A stretch of DNA of 38,448 nt from an uncultured Desulfococcus sp. (lineage in GTDB: Bacteria > Desulfobacterota > Desulfobacteria > Desulfobacterales > Desulfococcaceae): NCBI GenBank assembly GCA_913060435.1, contig CAJXSB010000003.1, positions 1 through 38,448 on the forward strand. The letters run 5' to 3'. Position numbers and translations under genes: made by a program. This document shows, piece by piece, positions 26,465-35,054 of the stretch; position 1 is the first letter of the stretch; each line of letters opens with the position of its first letter. The notes beneath the pieces are model-generated. The model was not told where the DNA came from. It ran no database searches and saw nothing but the letters and a program-made list of their open reading frames with translations.

Positions 26465-27490
26465 ATGGGAAATGCAATCTTCTACACCTTGACGGTGCTG
26501 ATATGGGGGTCGACGTGGCTGGCCATCAAGTTCCAGCTGGGCGACGTCGACCCCATGGTCTCCGTGGTCTGGCGGTTCACCCTGGCGGCGGCCATCCTCA
26601 TGGCATGGTGCCGGGCGCGGCGGCTCAACATGCGCTTCAGCGGGAGGGACCACCTGTTCATGGCACTCCAGGGCGCCACGCTTTTCGGGGTCAACTACTG
26701 GCTCTTCTACGCGGCGGAGCAGCACCTCACCAGCGGCCTGGCCGCCGTGATCTTCTCGACCATCCTGGTCATGAACATGGTCAACGGCACCCTGTTCCTG
26801 GGCGCGCCCTTCGACATGAAGGTCGCCGCGGGCGCCTTGCTGGGGCTCTCGGGCATCGCCCTCGTCTTCCGGCCGGAACTGACGGGGTTCCACCTGGGCG
26901 ACGACAGCCTCGTGGGGATGCTCCTCTGCTTCGCCGCCACCTTCCTGGCCTCCCTGGGCAACATCATCTCGGCCCGGAACCAGCAGCGCGGCCTGCCCGT
27001 GATCCAGACCAACGCCTGGGGCATGGCCTACGGCGCGGTCCTGATGCTGGCCGCGGCGCTCCTGAGCGGAAGGCAATTCGCATTCGTGGGGAGCCCCGCC
27101 TACATCATCGCCCTGGTCTACCTTGCGGTCTTCGGCTCCATCGTGGCCTTTGGCTGCTACCTCACCCTGGTGGGCCGCATCGGCGCCGACCGGGCCGCCT
27201 ACGCCACCCTTCTCTTCCCCATCGTGGCCCTGGGGATCTCGACGGTCTGGGAGGGCTACCAATGGACGCCCGAGGCCGCTATCGGCGTGAGCCTGATTCT
27301 GGGGGGCAAACTTCTCATGCTGAAGAAAACGTGCTTCCGGCACCGCACCGTCGATGCCGGCAGGGGCACGAAACCTCGGACGGGCCCAGGCTTGAGGGCA
27401 GCCCGCCCGGCGGCCCTCGCCGGGCATACGGAGACCGGGTGCGTGTGCCGGGCGCCATTGCCGTACAGTTTCAGTGGAGGGATGGATTGA
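26465..27490 (+). CDS. DMT-family (EamA) exporter, regulated partner of the mocR gene
   Basis: A membrane exporter of the drug/metabolite family with two five-helix EamA repeats: LIWGSTWLAIKFQLGDVDP at the start, LFGVNYWLFYAAEQHLTSGL in repeat one, and FGSIVAFGCYLTLVGRIGAD in repeat two. Family members often export amino acids or related compounds, which fits a MocR-type regulator. AAGGAG precedes the ATG. EamA proteins normally end near LILGGKLLMLKK (about residue 290); the 50 or so extra residues are basic and Pro/Gly-rich and are encoded by the repeat that recurs at 33206. The extension is probably not functional. Confidence 0.92.
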   Translation: MGNAIFYTLTVLIWGSTWLAIKFQLGDVDPMVSVVWRFTLAAAILMAWCRARRLNMRFSGRDHLFMALQGATLFGVNYWLFYAAEQHLTSGLAAVIFSTILVMNMVNGTLFLGAPFDMKVAAGALLGLSGIALVFRPELTGFHLGDDSLVGMLLCFAATFLASLGNIISARNQQRGLPVIQTNAWGMAYGAVLMLAAALLSGRQFAFVGSPAYIIALVYLAVFGSIVAFGCYLTLVGRIGADRAAYATLLFPIVALGISTVWEGYQWTPEAAIGVSLILGGKLLMLKKTCFRHRTVDAGRGTKPRTGPGLRAARPAALAGHTETGCVCRAPLPYSFSGGMD

Positions 27491-27518
27491 CACGGCATTT
27501 TCGGGAAGACGGGCTCAG
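27341..27518 (+). repeat. Direct repeat A (DMT tail and 3' flank)
   Basis: About 180 bases that recur at 33206-33384 (repeat B); the last 55 or so recur again at 35055-35113 (repeat C). Shared landmarks between A and B are CGCCGGGCATACGGAGACCG, GTGTGCCGGGCGCCATTGCC and GGGGATGGATTGA-like ends. The A copy forms the last codons of the DMT gene and its flank. Confidence 0.8.
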
Positions 27519-27581
27519 CACCAACATAGGAGGTCAAGAGTTCTGAATTTTGACTCCTTTTTTCTTGGGGATGGTGAATCA

Positions 27582-29849
27582 TCACGCCAGTACAGAATGT
27601 TTTATGACAACATTTTTTACCTGCTCCCAGGCCATCTCCAACCAGCTCATAACTTGCTGGAATTCCTTCACTGCGAATAGTCGGGGTTGTGTGGTAGCAG
27701 CTTGCTTAAGGTCATCCATGGCTATATAGAGCAATCCTCGACGCTTGAAAACGTGTTTTCGATCTACCATTTCCAGCGTCCGCTGATAATTATGTAGCGA
27801 TAGGCTATAGTCTTCACCACACATCTGCACCAGAGCAAGGTCAAACCAAGTAGAAAGCATTTTCCGGTTGAGCGCCAGGGCTTCTTCAAAAATTCGCCCA
27901 GCATCTTTATACTGCCCCAGATTATACCTGCACCAACCTATCAGTGACTTATCGTCGGCACTTACCAGTTTGCGTTTTTTCGCTTGCTCGATAACATAAC
28001 GGTATTTGTCTATGCCTGCCTTCGTTTCACCAAGCAAAACCAGCGCATTAGCAAGCCCTTTATGCGCCCAGAGGTCATTCTCCTGCAACGAAATAGCCGT
28101 TTCATATGCCTGCCGGGCTTCCGCCAATCGTCTGAGATTCTCCAAAGCCCATCCCATTGACAAAAAACTGTCGTGATTCGATGAGTCCAAGGACACTGCT
28201 CGCCCGAACAAATGCGCAGCGTCCTCATAATAAGCGAATTCCGACAGGACATTACCTTTAAAGTTCAGCCCCCATACGTTATTTGGTTCCAGGGCCAACG
28301 CTCTATCCAAGGCCATCAGCAAGCCCTCATAATCCTCTTTGAAGTACAGGCTCAATGCCCGCCCAGTAAGGGCAATCATTTCCTGTTCTCTATCTGTTTG
28401 ACTACAAGCTAATTCCGCTGCCTTATAATAATCCTTCTGGGCCTGCGTATATTTTTCCTGATTGAAATACATCTGGGCCCGAGCGTTATAAGCTTCTGGA
28501 ATGTCAGGCTCTAGTTCAATCACTTTGCTAAATTCGATAATGGCTTCTGGGTATGCTTCTTGCTCCAAATAGACCAGCCCACGTCCCCAATACCCGTCTA
28601 CTGCGCTGGGGTCTATCTCCACGACCTTATCATAATCCAATAGCGCTTGCCCATAGCGTTGCAATGTCAAGTAGATCCCGGCACGTGCATAATATGCCAT
28701 AGAATTGCTATGCACCAGCGAGACGAACTTGTCATAGCAGCCCAGCGCTTTATCATATTTCTCAGATAATTCGTACACAAAGCCCATACTGTTCCACGCT
28801 TCAGCGTTTTCCGGATCGTGGTCAAGCGCCTGGCGATACTTCTCCAGGGCCTCATCGTACCGTTGCTGTTGGGCATGGACGTTGCCCTGCTTCCAATAGC
28901 CAAAGCTCGGTTCAGGCATCCGCTCGATGGCCTGAGCATAAGCCTCCAACGCCTCGTCGTACTGCTGAAGCGCAAGATAGACATCACCGCTGTTGAGGTA
29001 GCCGACGGAGTTGTCAGGTGCAAGTTCGATGACGCGCCGGTATTGGGCAAGCGCCTGCTCGTATTCTCCCTGGGTTTCATACACCAAACCCATACTGTTG
29101 TAAGCGTCGACGTTCTGGGGATCGTGGTCGAGCGCCTGGCGATACTTCTCCAAGGCCTCATCGTACCGTTGCTGTTGAACATAGACGTTGCCCTGCCTCC
29201 AATAGCCGAAGCTCGGTTCAGGCATCCGCTCGATGGCCTGAGCATAAGCCTCTAACGCCTCTTCATACTGCTGAAGTGCAAGATAAACATCACCGCTGTT
29301 GAGGTAACCCAGCGAGTCGTCAGGTGCAAGTTCGATGACGCGCCGGTATTGGGCAAGCGCCTGCTCGTATTCTCCCTGGGTTTCATACACCAAACCCATA
29401 CTGTTGTAAGCGTCGACGTTCTGGGGATCGTGGTCGAGCGCCTGGCGATACTTCTCCAAGGCCTCATCGTACCGTTGCTGTTGAACATAGACGTTGCCCT
29501 GCCTCCAATAGCCGAAGCTCGGTTCAGGCATCCGCTCGATGGCCTGAGCATAAGCCTCTAACGCCTCTTCATACTGCTGAAGTGCAAGATAAACATCACC
29601 GCTGTTGAGGTAACCCAGCGAGTCGTCAGGTGCAAGTTCGATGACGCGCCGGTAATGGGCAAGCGCCTGCTCGTATTCTCCCTGGGCTTCGTAGACTTGC
29701 CCCATCCCGAAAAAACCTTGAAGATTGTCCGGATCATAACGTAACAGCTCGGTAAAAGCGACTTTCGCCTGGTCATAGTCTCCCGCTTCAAGGGCAAGTG
29801 TACCTGTGTTCAGTAACTCTGTTTGTTCACTCTTATTCCACTCTGACAT
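27582..29849 (-). CDS. Large TPR protein, third gene of the CHAT operon
   Basis: About 755 residues made almost wholly of 34-residue TPR helix pairs (for example GYLNSGDVYLALQQYEEALE and EALEKYRQALDHDPQNVDAY), which form a superhelical protein-binding scaffold. Residues about 75-380 hold three nearly identical 102-residue blocks of three TPRs each; the second half is more varied. There is no signal peptide, so it is cytoplasmic. The ATG at 29849 follows GGGGAG at good distance; a GTG at 29867 overlaps the CHAT stop. TPR scaffolds paired with CHAT proteases gate or present substrates in known systems. Lower GC than the flanks. Confidence 0.9.
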   Translation of the reverse strand: MSEWNKSEQTELLNTGTLALEAGDYDQAKVAFTELLRYDPDNLQGFFGMGQVYEAQGEYEQALAHYRRVIELAPDDSLGYLNSGDVYLALQQYEEALEAYAQAIERMPEPSFGYWRQGNVYVQQQRYDEALEKYRQALDHDPQNVDAYNSMGLVYETQGEYEQALAQYRRVIELAPDDSLGYLNSGDVYLALQQYEEALEAYAQAIERMPEPSFGYWRQGNVYVQQQRYDEALEKYRQALDHDPQNVDAYNSMGLVYETQGEYEQALAQYRRVIELAPDNSVGYLNSGDVYLALQQYDEALEAYAQAIERMPEPSFGYWKQGNVHAQQQRYDEALEKYRQALDHDPENAEAWNSMGFVYELSEKYDKALGCYDKFVSLVHSNSMAYYARAGIYLTLQRYGQALLDYDKVVEIDPSAVDGYWGRGLVYLEQEAYPEAIIEFSKVIELEPDIPEAYNARAQMYFNQEKYTQAQKDYYKAAELACSQTDREQEMIALTGRALSLYFKEDYEGLLMALDRALALEPNNVWGLNFKGNVLSEFAYYEDAAHLFGRAVSLDSSNHDSFLSMGWALENLRRLAEARQAYETAISLQENDLWAHKGLANALVLLGETKAGIDKYRYVIEQAKKRKLVSADDKSLIGWCRYNLGQYKDAGRIFEEALALNRKMLSTWFDLALVQMCGEDYSLSLHNYQRTLEMVDRKHVFKRRGLLYIAMDDLKQAATTQPRLFAVKEFQQVMSWLEMAWEQVKNVVIKHSVLA
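29015..29651 (-). repeat. Tandem 306-bp repeat inside the TPR gene
   Basis: The DNA repeats with a period of 306 bases (102 codons). Between 29023 and about 29651 the two adjacent copies look identical or nearly so at the base level. A third, more diverged copy precedes at 28790-29015. The unit is three TPRs. This indicates recent in-frame duplication. Confidence 0.85.
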
Positions 29850-29863
29850 CTTCACACTCCCCT

Positions 29864-31513
29864 TCACTCATCTATGCGGGATGAATCATAAATACGACTA
29901 GTTGATATCCTTGTTGGCTGCGGTTTCCACTGAACCGAACCACTCACCGGCCGTCGTTCCTGTCCACCTCGAATGGGTTGAGCAGAACCTATTGACGGTT
30001 GTTGAACCCTGTCCGGCTTTCCCAATTGATGGGAAGCATGTTCCAGCATCCGCTTCGCTACATCCGCATCCATATTCAGGCATGTCAGAGCATTATCCAC
30101 TATTCTTGCTTCAATTGGCCTTTCATCTTGAAGCATATTGCGTGCTCCTTCCATACAGATTCTTGCTTGATCCTCATCCACTGGATAATCCTCATCCTTC
30201 AGCCAACTCAGAGCAATCTCAATCAGGTGTAAAGCTTGCTGGACCAGTGGTGTGGCGGTACCGCGCGGCCTTAGCGAAGTCCTATCTCCGGGTTGTCTGG
30301 GCAACGCAGGCGCTGATGGCTCCTGAAGCAGGATTATTCCAGTCGGGTCATACGTGAACAGCACAGGCGTACCAAAGGAAGGTTCGCTCCCGCGAACTTT
30401 GTTCCAAATTGTCCAACGACCTTCCTGCACAGCCTCATCTACATCCTTGCCGTCTCGCAGCGCCTTGTAAAATCCAGTAGCAAAACTGGTAGCGTGCGCA
30501 TTCATAATTGATGATTGCATAGCGACTACTGCGGGGATGCCTCGCTGAATAAGATGATCTGCCAAGCTGATGAAGCCCGGCGCCGGGTCCTTCATAGCGC
30601 CTTCACAGGCCTGCAGCAGGATAAGACGTGGAAACCAATCAGTAAAAAGGCGTGAAATGAGTTCGGCAGAACACCACTCTACTCTGCCTGTGTCATCAAC
30701 TAGTGCTAAACCTTTGTCGGACTCACCATGCCCAATGAAATGCAGCACGTGGGGTTGCTCGTCTTTGGTAGCCAACTTATCGATCAACTCTGTGATGTTC
30801 CCATACGTTGCTGGCCGATCAATATGGTCAATTCCGGGTATGTTCTTCTCGTAGCATTCGATCTGGCCCAGCACCCTGATCTTTATTCTGATAACTTCTT
30901 CACTACCTGGGTCACTGAGTTCTGTCTCTGCCAATTCACCTATTTCTTCGAGAATTTTGGTTGTGATTACACCCCCCAGGTCTTCATTTTCTGGTTTGCT
31001 GATAATAACCAACACGCGCAGCGGTGGTGTCTGAGGGTTGAGGTCATAAACGACACTTGTGTCAAATTTGGTTCGCCGAGAAAGCGCAATCATGGGTTTT
31101 TCTGTTGCCAGCCAAAATCTCATGGGCTTACAGTACAGGAACTCCAGTGGCCAAGAGAAAACTTCAGATGTGGAATCCACGTCGATAACGACCCGTAAAC
31201 AGCGATTCTTGTTTCCACGTCGTCGGTCGTTTATTACGGTTTGAAGGGCTTGCTCGAACAGGATTCCAACCTTACCCGGGAAGATCGTCCGGTAGAGATC
31301 CCGTCCCAGAGTCTGAATCTCTTCCATCTTTCCATCCAACTCACCTGCTTTGAGCTTACTAATATTTTTTCTGATGTCATCCAGCAGATCTTCTTCCTTG
31401 ACCACTTTTGCGGCTGCAAAACGTTTAAGATTATCTTGTGTGACCAGCGTAGCTCTAATATTGTCACCGGGCAGGATCTCAAGTTCAAACTGATCGTATT
31501 CTTTTGTGTCCAT
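29864..31513 (-). CDS. CHAT-domain (caspase-like) cysteine protease, second gene of the operon
   Basis: A 549-residue cytoplasmic protein. The N-terminal 150 residues are the usual CHAT lead-in (LGRDLYRTIFPGKVGILFEQ, SWPLEFLYC). The CHAT domain spans about 165-390 with both catalytic residues: His262 in LHFIGHGES and Cys303 in LILLQACEG, as in separase and caspase-like proteases. Further marks are GIPAVVAMQSSI and FATGFYKALRDGKDVDEAV. Residues about 400-520 form a helical C-terminal part of unknown role. GGGGAG lies seven bases before ATG 31513. It starts 18 bases after the unknown gene and its stop abuts the TPR gene, so the three form one operon. Confidence 0.92.
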   Translation of the reverse strand: MDTKEYDQFELEILPGDNIRATLVTQDNLKRFAAAKVVKEEDLLDDIRKNISKLKAGELDGKMEEIQTLGRDLYRTIFPGKVGILFEQALQTVINDRRRGNKNRCLRVVIDVDSTSEVFSWPLEFLYCKPMRFWLATEKPMIALSRRTKFDTSVVYDLNPQTPPLRVLVIISKPENEDLGGVITTKILEEIGELAETELSDPGSEEVIRIKIRVLGQIECYEKNIPGIDHIDRPATYGNITELIDKLATKDEQPHVLHFIGHGESDKGLALVDDTGRVEWCSAELISRLFTDWFPRLILLQACEGAMKDPAPGFISLADHLIQRGIPAVVAMQSSIMNAHATSFATGFYKALRDGKDVDEAVQEGRWTIWNKVRGSEPSFGTPVLFTYDPTGIILLQEPSAPALPRQPGDRTSLRPRGTATPLVQQALHLIEIALSWLKDEDYPVDEDQARICMEGARNMLQDERPIEARIVDNALTCLNMDADVAKRMLEHASHQLGKPDRVQQPSIGSAQPIRGGQERRPVSGSVQWKPQPTRISTSRIYDSSRIDE

Positions 31514-31531
31514 AGTCACTCTCCCCGAGCT

Positions 31532-32449
31532 TCAGAAGCCCGCTACAATATCATTCCACAGCTTTTTGTCTGTGCCAGGTGCACCGCTTTTTAAAAAATT
31601 CTTGGCAGGCTTCGAAAGAAAGTCCAGCACGTCACGTAGCTCGGAAGTAAAGAAGTGGAAGTTGCGAAATACGGCCAGGGCGCCGATAGCATCTATCCGA
31701 GAGACATGCTTGGGAACCTGGAGGACTACCCCCAAACGAGGTTCTGTCTGCATAATCTTTTCCTCGCCTTCCAGACGCCACATAACTTTGACATTGCCAC
31801 GTCCTCGGCTGAGAATCTTCGGTCGCCGGACATAATGATTAAACGGCCCCAAGATCAGTCCCGCCTTGCCGGCCATTTTGAGTTCAATCGCCGCCTTTGC
31901 CGGAGGGCTCAGATTTAACAACTGCTCAGTTGGCTGTGCTGAGTCTGCTTTAAATTCAAAATTTTCGTCCAATCCGACAGTCAAATCTTGCCAAGCGTTG
32001 ATTATGTCCTGCCATTCTTCGTGCGGAAAGATCTGATAGGCTACGGGACGCTCGGTGGAGGAGTGGTCTGGATTGAATTCAACTCTACATTCCAATCGCT
32101 CAAATCCCCATCCGGGTTTGGGAAACAAAGTGATTGGAAAATCAACTAAATAGAAATGGAAGCGTTTGAGCAGATTGGCAATATAGGGTGGTATCTTCAG
32201 GTGGAGGTCAGCGAACAGCTTTTTCCTCAACGGTACGATAGCCAGTTTTGGTGAGAATTCCGCCACCTCTCTGCCAAGTTCAGCCACCAATTCTATAAGG
32301 CGATTGCTATCGTTTTTAGTCTTCGCTTCCGAACCCAAAGGGGTTTTGTAAGCGTAAGCAACATCTGCTAATTCCTGCAAGAAGATCTGCCGATCATTGG
32401 GCTGGAAATCGACGCCCAATTCTGCATATAGACTATCGACACTCATCAT
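31532..32449 (-). CDS. Unrecognised 305-aa protein, first gene of the CHAT operon
   Basis: A soluble protein without signal peptide or clear membrane span. Residues 1-75 are helical and acidic. Residues about 85-290 alternate short hydrophobic strands and polar turns (FHFYLVDFPITLFPKPGWGF, LECRVEFNPD, NVKVMWRLEGEEKIM, RLGVVLQVPKH), suggesting a beta-rich fold. The tail is helical and basic (DVLDFLSKPAKNFLKSG). AAAGGAAG precedes the ATG. I do not recognise the family. As the first gene of a protease-TPR operon it could be the protease substrate, an effector or a sensor; gasdermin-like identity was considered but no signature is seen. Confidence 0.85.
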   Translation of the reverse strand: MMSVDSLYAELGVDFQPNDRQIFLQELADVAYAYKTPLGSEAKTKNDSNRLIELVAELGREVAEFSPKLAIVPLRKKLFADLHLKIPPYIANLLKRFHFYLVDFPITLFPKPGWGFERLECRVEFNPDHSSTERPVAYQIFPHEEWQDIINAWQDLTVGLDENFEFKADSAQPTEQLLNLSPPAKAAIELKMAGKAGLILGPFNHYVRRPKILSRGRGNVKVMWRLEGEEKIMQTEPRLGVVLQVPKHVSRIDAIGALAVFRNFHFFTSELRDVLDFLSKPAKNFLKSGAPGTDKKLWNDIVAGF

Positions 32450-32725
32450 ATTTTTCTTCCTTTAAATCCATAATATTATGAATACAGGAAAACTTGATTT
32501 TCCTCCGAGAGCAAACATCGGACTTCATCTGGTGCAGGTTTTGATGGCTGTCGCCCAACCAATAGCATTTTATCCGTCGTCCCGGAAAAACGGTATTCGA
32601 TAAGGAGGACAAGACATCAAAAACAAGCGGTAGGTCAACAAAGCTTCGGAGCGGAATGGCGGATAAAGTGTAGTTGAACTGAGCTGCGGGTTTCATGAGG
32701 CGCCCGGATTTCGTCCTATGGATTT

Positions 32726-32753
32726 TATATAATTGGCAGGTCGAGAATTGCAA
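32726..32753 (-). promoter_or_regulatory. Possible promoter of the three-gene CHAT operon
   Basis: On the minus strand TTGCAA (32748-32753), a 16-base spacer and TATATA (32726-32731) resemble a sigma-70 promoter. It would give a leader of about 270 bases before the first gene at 32449. Nothing else is visible in the leader. Confidence 0.35.
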
Positions 32754-32854
32754 GAAAAATATGGAATTATCTCATGAAAGAAGCCTTCTATGAATTTTTC
32801 ATAACACCCTGAGCGATCCCACAAGTTCGGCGGGCTCAAGTCTATGGGCACAGA

Positions 32855-33384
32855 TCCCTTATCCACCAGGATGAGTTCAATTCAAATTCATATAAAAACA
32901 TATGTACCCTTTGTTTATCTGCCCATCTATACCTTGTGATTTTTGCTGGACGCCCTAAAATTGGGCCATGATTCGAGAACGCACACAGACCGAACGAGCA
33001 GCCCCCTCTACGAAGCTGTGGCCCGGAGAATCGCCGACATGGTCGTCCAGGGCACCTAAACGCCGGGCGAGCGGGTGCCGTCGCCGGGATTTGAGCCGTC
33101 AGCTCCGGTTCAGCGTCAACACTGTCAAGGCTGTCTACGGGCACCTGGAGGACCGACGGATCATCGAGGCCCGGCCCCAGTCGGGGTACGAAGGAAAAGC
33201 GGGCCGACACCACGCCGTCCCCGCCGGCGGGCGCACGAGCCCTCGGGCGGCTCCGGTGTGAGGGCGGCCCGCCCTGCGGCCTTCGCCGGGCATACGGAGA
33301 CCGGATGCGTGTGCCGGGCGCCATTGCCGTAAAGTTTCAGTGCGGGGATGGATTGAGGCAGGCGTATCGGACAGGCGGGTTCAG
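32855..33384 (+). pseudogene. Collapsed second copy of the mocR-DMT locus (including repeat B)
   Basis: Bases 32855-33189 match the promoter and HTH part of the intact mocR locus (24760-25095), and 33206-33384 match its far end (27341-27518). About 2.2 kb between them is lost. The start codon here is a clean ATG (32968), but a one-base deletion shifts the frame soon after. In addition a Tyr TAC has become TAA (33056-33058), and the SIRQL region is damaged. The promoter half is well preserved and could still bind the regulator. It lies between the CHAT operon and the DUF4143 ATPase. Confidence 0.85.
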
Positions 33385-33430
33385 AGTCTATAAATTCAGC
33401 GGTTTGGAACGTTTATTTCACCGATGAGAT

Positions 33431-34879
33431 TCAGCGAGCCCTTGTGAAATGATTCGTTGACCCATCTGTATTTATTTGACGCTTCCCTTTAATGAGATTA
33501 TGGCCAACCATGTAGCAATAAAGACTGGTGGGGATAAAATCGAGAAGCACGTTTCCCATGACAGTGCTTCCGTTCGCTGATTTGGTTGTCACGGCTGCAT
33601 TATCAAGGTTATTTGCGTGGCAAAACCGAAGCAGGTTTTTGAGCTCCGCCGGCTTATGATAAAATCGATCTGTCCACTTAACCTCAATAGCCCACATGAC
33701 TTTTTGTTCTTTACCAATATTTACGATATCAACTTCACCATTCTTCCACTTGGAGTAATGAAGCAGAACATCAGAATGAAACCACTGGGAGTACACTGCT
33801 GTTTCCGCTACTTCGCCCATAGCTGGATCGTCACTTGTTATGGGCGAAAACAACGCACTTCGTATGGATGGATTTGTCAAATAGACCTTGAAAAAGTTTG
33901 CCCGCTTAAACCGCTTGGCAGTCCTGTCTACTCTATGCACAGTTCTGATTAGAAATGCCGCTTCTAAATATTCTATGTACTTTTTGATGGTATTTTTAGC
34001 CACGCCTGAACCTTTTGACAATTCTTCAAGCGAGACCTCATTTGAGGTATTGAATGCCAGCGTTGTAAAGAGATAGTTTAACTCTTGTATGTCCTGAACA
34101 CCATATAACCCGGGAAGATCACGCAGCAAGACTTTATCGATAATATCATTTTTTATGAATCTGCCTGGATCCGACTGAATCTCTTCAGAGAATATAACTT
34201 CAGGATAGCCACCAAAGTTCAAGTAGTGAACAAAGCTATCATTCAACGCTTCGATGTCGGGAGTTGTGAAAGAACCCCGGTTTGAATCAGGAGCAACAAC
34301 CATATCATTTTTCCCCAACAAATCTAAATATTCATGAAATGTCAGGGGCGGCAATAAGAAATCGGTAAATCTACCCGCGCCGGACTCGTGACTCTTCAAC
34401 CTCAGCGCCGCAGCCGCAGAGCCGGAAACCGTGCATTTTAGATTCGGAAATCTATCAACCATCGCCTTGAGGTGAATCTCCCAATTTTTCAGGTATTGAA
34501 TCTCATCAAAGAAAATAAAGCATTCATCTTCGATATAGTTGATTCCAGTTGCCTGTGAAAAGATATCCAAGAAGGCTTCAAGGGCAAGCCCGTTGTAGAT
34601 AGGATGATCAACTGAAAAATATACTATTTGTTTGGGGGATATCCCTGTTTCGATCAGATTTTGAATGGCATGATGTATGAGTACCGTTTTGCCGACACGT
34701 CTAGGCCCCATCAGCACAGTGGCCCTGCGTATCTTTCTCGATTCGACAAGCGGATAGAACAACTTCAAATATGCTCTGGGCTTGAACGATCGGAAAATCT
34801 TCGGTATACGACCATCTTTCCACCACGGATTTTCGATATCGAGCCTTTTAACCACCTGTTCTGTAGGAATTTTTTTCAT
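33431..34879 (-). CDS. AAA ATPase with DUF4143-type C-terminus
   Basis: A 482-residue protein of the AAA_14/DUF4143 family, often found in accessory regions and of unsettled function. Walker A GPRRVGKT is at residues 58-65 and Walker B CFIFFDEIQYL at 120-130; sensor-like VSGSAAAALRL follows. The middle holds a winged-helix-like stretch (SLEELSKGSGVAKNTIKKYI). The C-terminal part has a nuclease-like pattern, GEVDIVN then WAIEVKWTD, resembling PD-(D/E)XK cores. The gene is AT-rich compared with its surroundings, sits between repeats B and C, and has its own promoter, all consistent with a separately acquired module. Confidence 0.9.
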   Translation of the reverse strand: MKKIPTEQVVKRLDIENPWWKDGRIPKIFRSFKPRAYLKLFYPLVESRKIRRATVLMGPRRVGKTVLIHHAIQNLIETGISPKQIVYFSVDHPIYNGLALEAFLDIFSQATGINYIEDECFIFFDEIQYLKNWEIHLKAMVDRFPNLKCTVSGSAAAALRLKSHESGAGRFTDFLLPPLTFHEYLDLLGKNDMVVAPDSNRGSFTTPDIEALNDSFVHYLNFGGYPEVIFSEEIQSDPGRFIKNDIIDKVLLRDLPGLYGVQDIQELNYLFTTLAFNTSNEVSLEELSKGSGVAKNTIKKYIEYLEAAFLIRTVHRVDRTAKRFKRANFFKVYLTNPSIRSALFSPITSDDPAMGEVAETAVYSQWFHSDVLLHYSKWKNGEVDIVNIGKEQKVMWAIEVKWTDRFYHKPAELKNLLRFCHANNLDNAAVTTKSANGSTVMGNVLLDFIPTSLYCYMVGHNLIKGKRQINTDGSTNHFTRAR

Positions 34880-34971
34880 ATATTCTCTCTAAGGCCAAGC
34901 TGTTGATCTTAAGATACCATTTTGACCTTTAATGTCAACAGATTAATCTTAATGCAATGGTTGGCCATAAT
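33497..34971. repeat. 15-bp perfect inverted repeat spanning the ATPase gene
   Basis: ATTATGGCCAACCAT at 33497-33511 is the exact reverse complement of the sequence at 34957-34971, and weaker pairing continues inward (GCAATAAAG against GCATTAAG). The left arm lies in the last codons of the ATPase gene, the right arm about 80 bases before its start. It may mark the ends of an inserted unit or be a shared binding site. Confidence 0.6.
34911..34938 (-). promoter_or_regulatory. Sigma-70-like promoter of the DUF4143 ATPase
   Basis: On the minus strand a perfect -35 TTGACA (34933-34938), a 16-base spacer and -10 TATCTT (34911-34916). The ATG is about 30 bases downstream. Related short motifs (TGTTGACATTAA, CTTAAGATCAACA) overlap it in both orientations, and GGCCAA/TTGGCC flank it (34893 and 34961), so an operator is likely. 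Confidence 0.65.
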
Positions 34972-35054
34972 ATTTTAGGTCAGTGGAAGAAATAATCCCA
35001 TTGACTTTATCCACCATCGTGCGCCATAGCTTCCTGCTGGAAGCGTCAGATACT

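Noticed and set aside
28790-29700. CRISPR-like repeats
   Set aside because: The period is 306 bases, in frame, without spacers. These are TPR coding repeats.
31532-32449. Bacterial gasdermin as the partner of the CHAT protease
   Set aside because: Bacterial gasdermins often sit beside caspase-like proteases, but I see no gasdermin N-terminal signature or glycine-rich pore strands. Only a structure search could revive the idea.
32433-32753. 106-codon minus-strand frame upstream of the CHAT operon
   Set aside because: It has a TTG start without a ribosome site, no family resemblance and overlaps the likely leader region.
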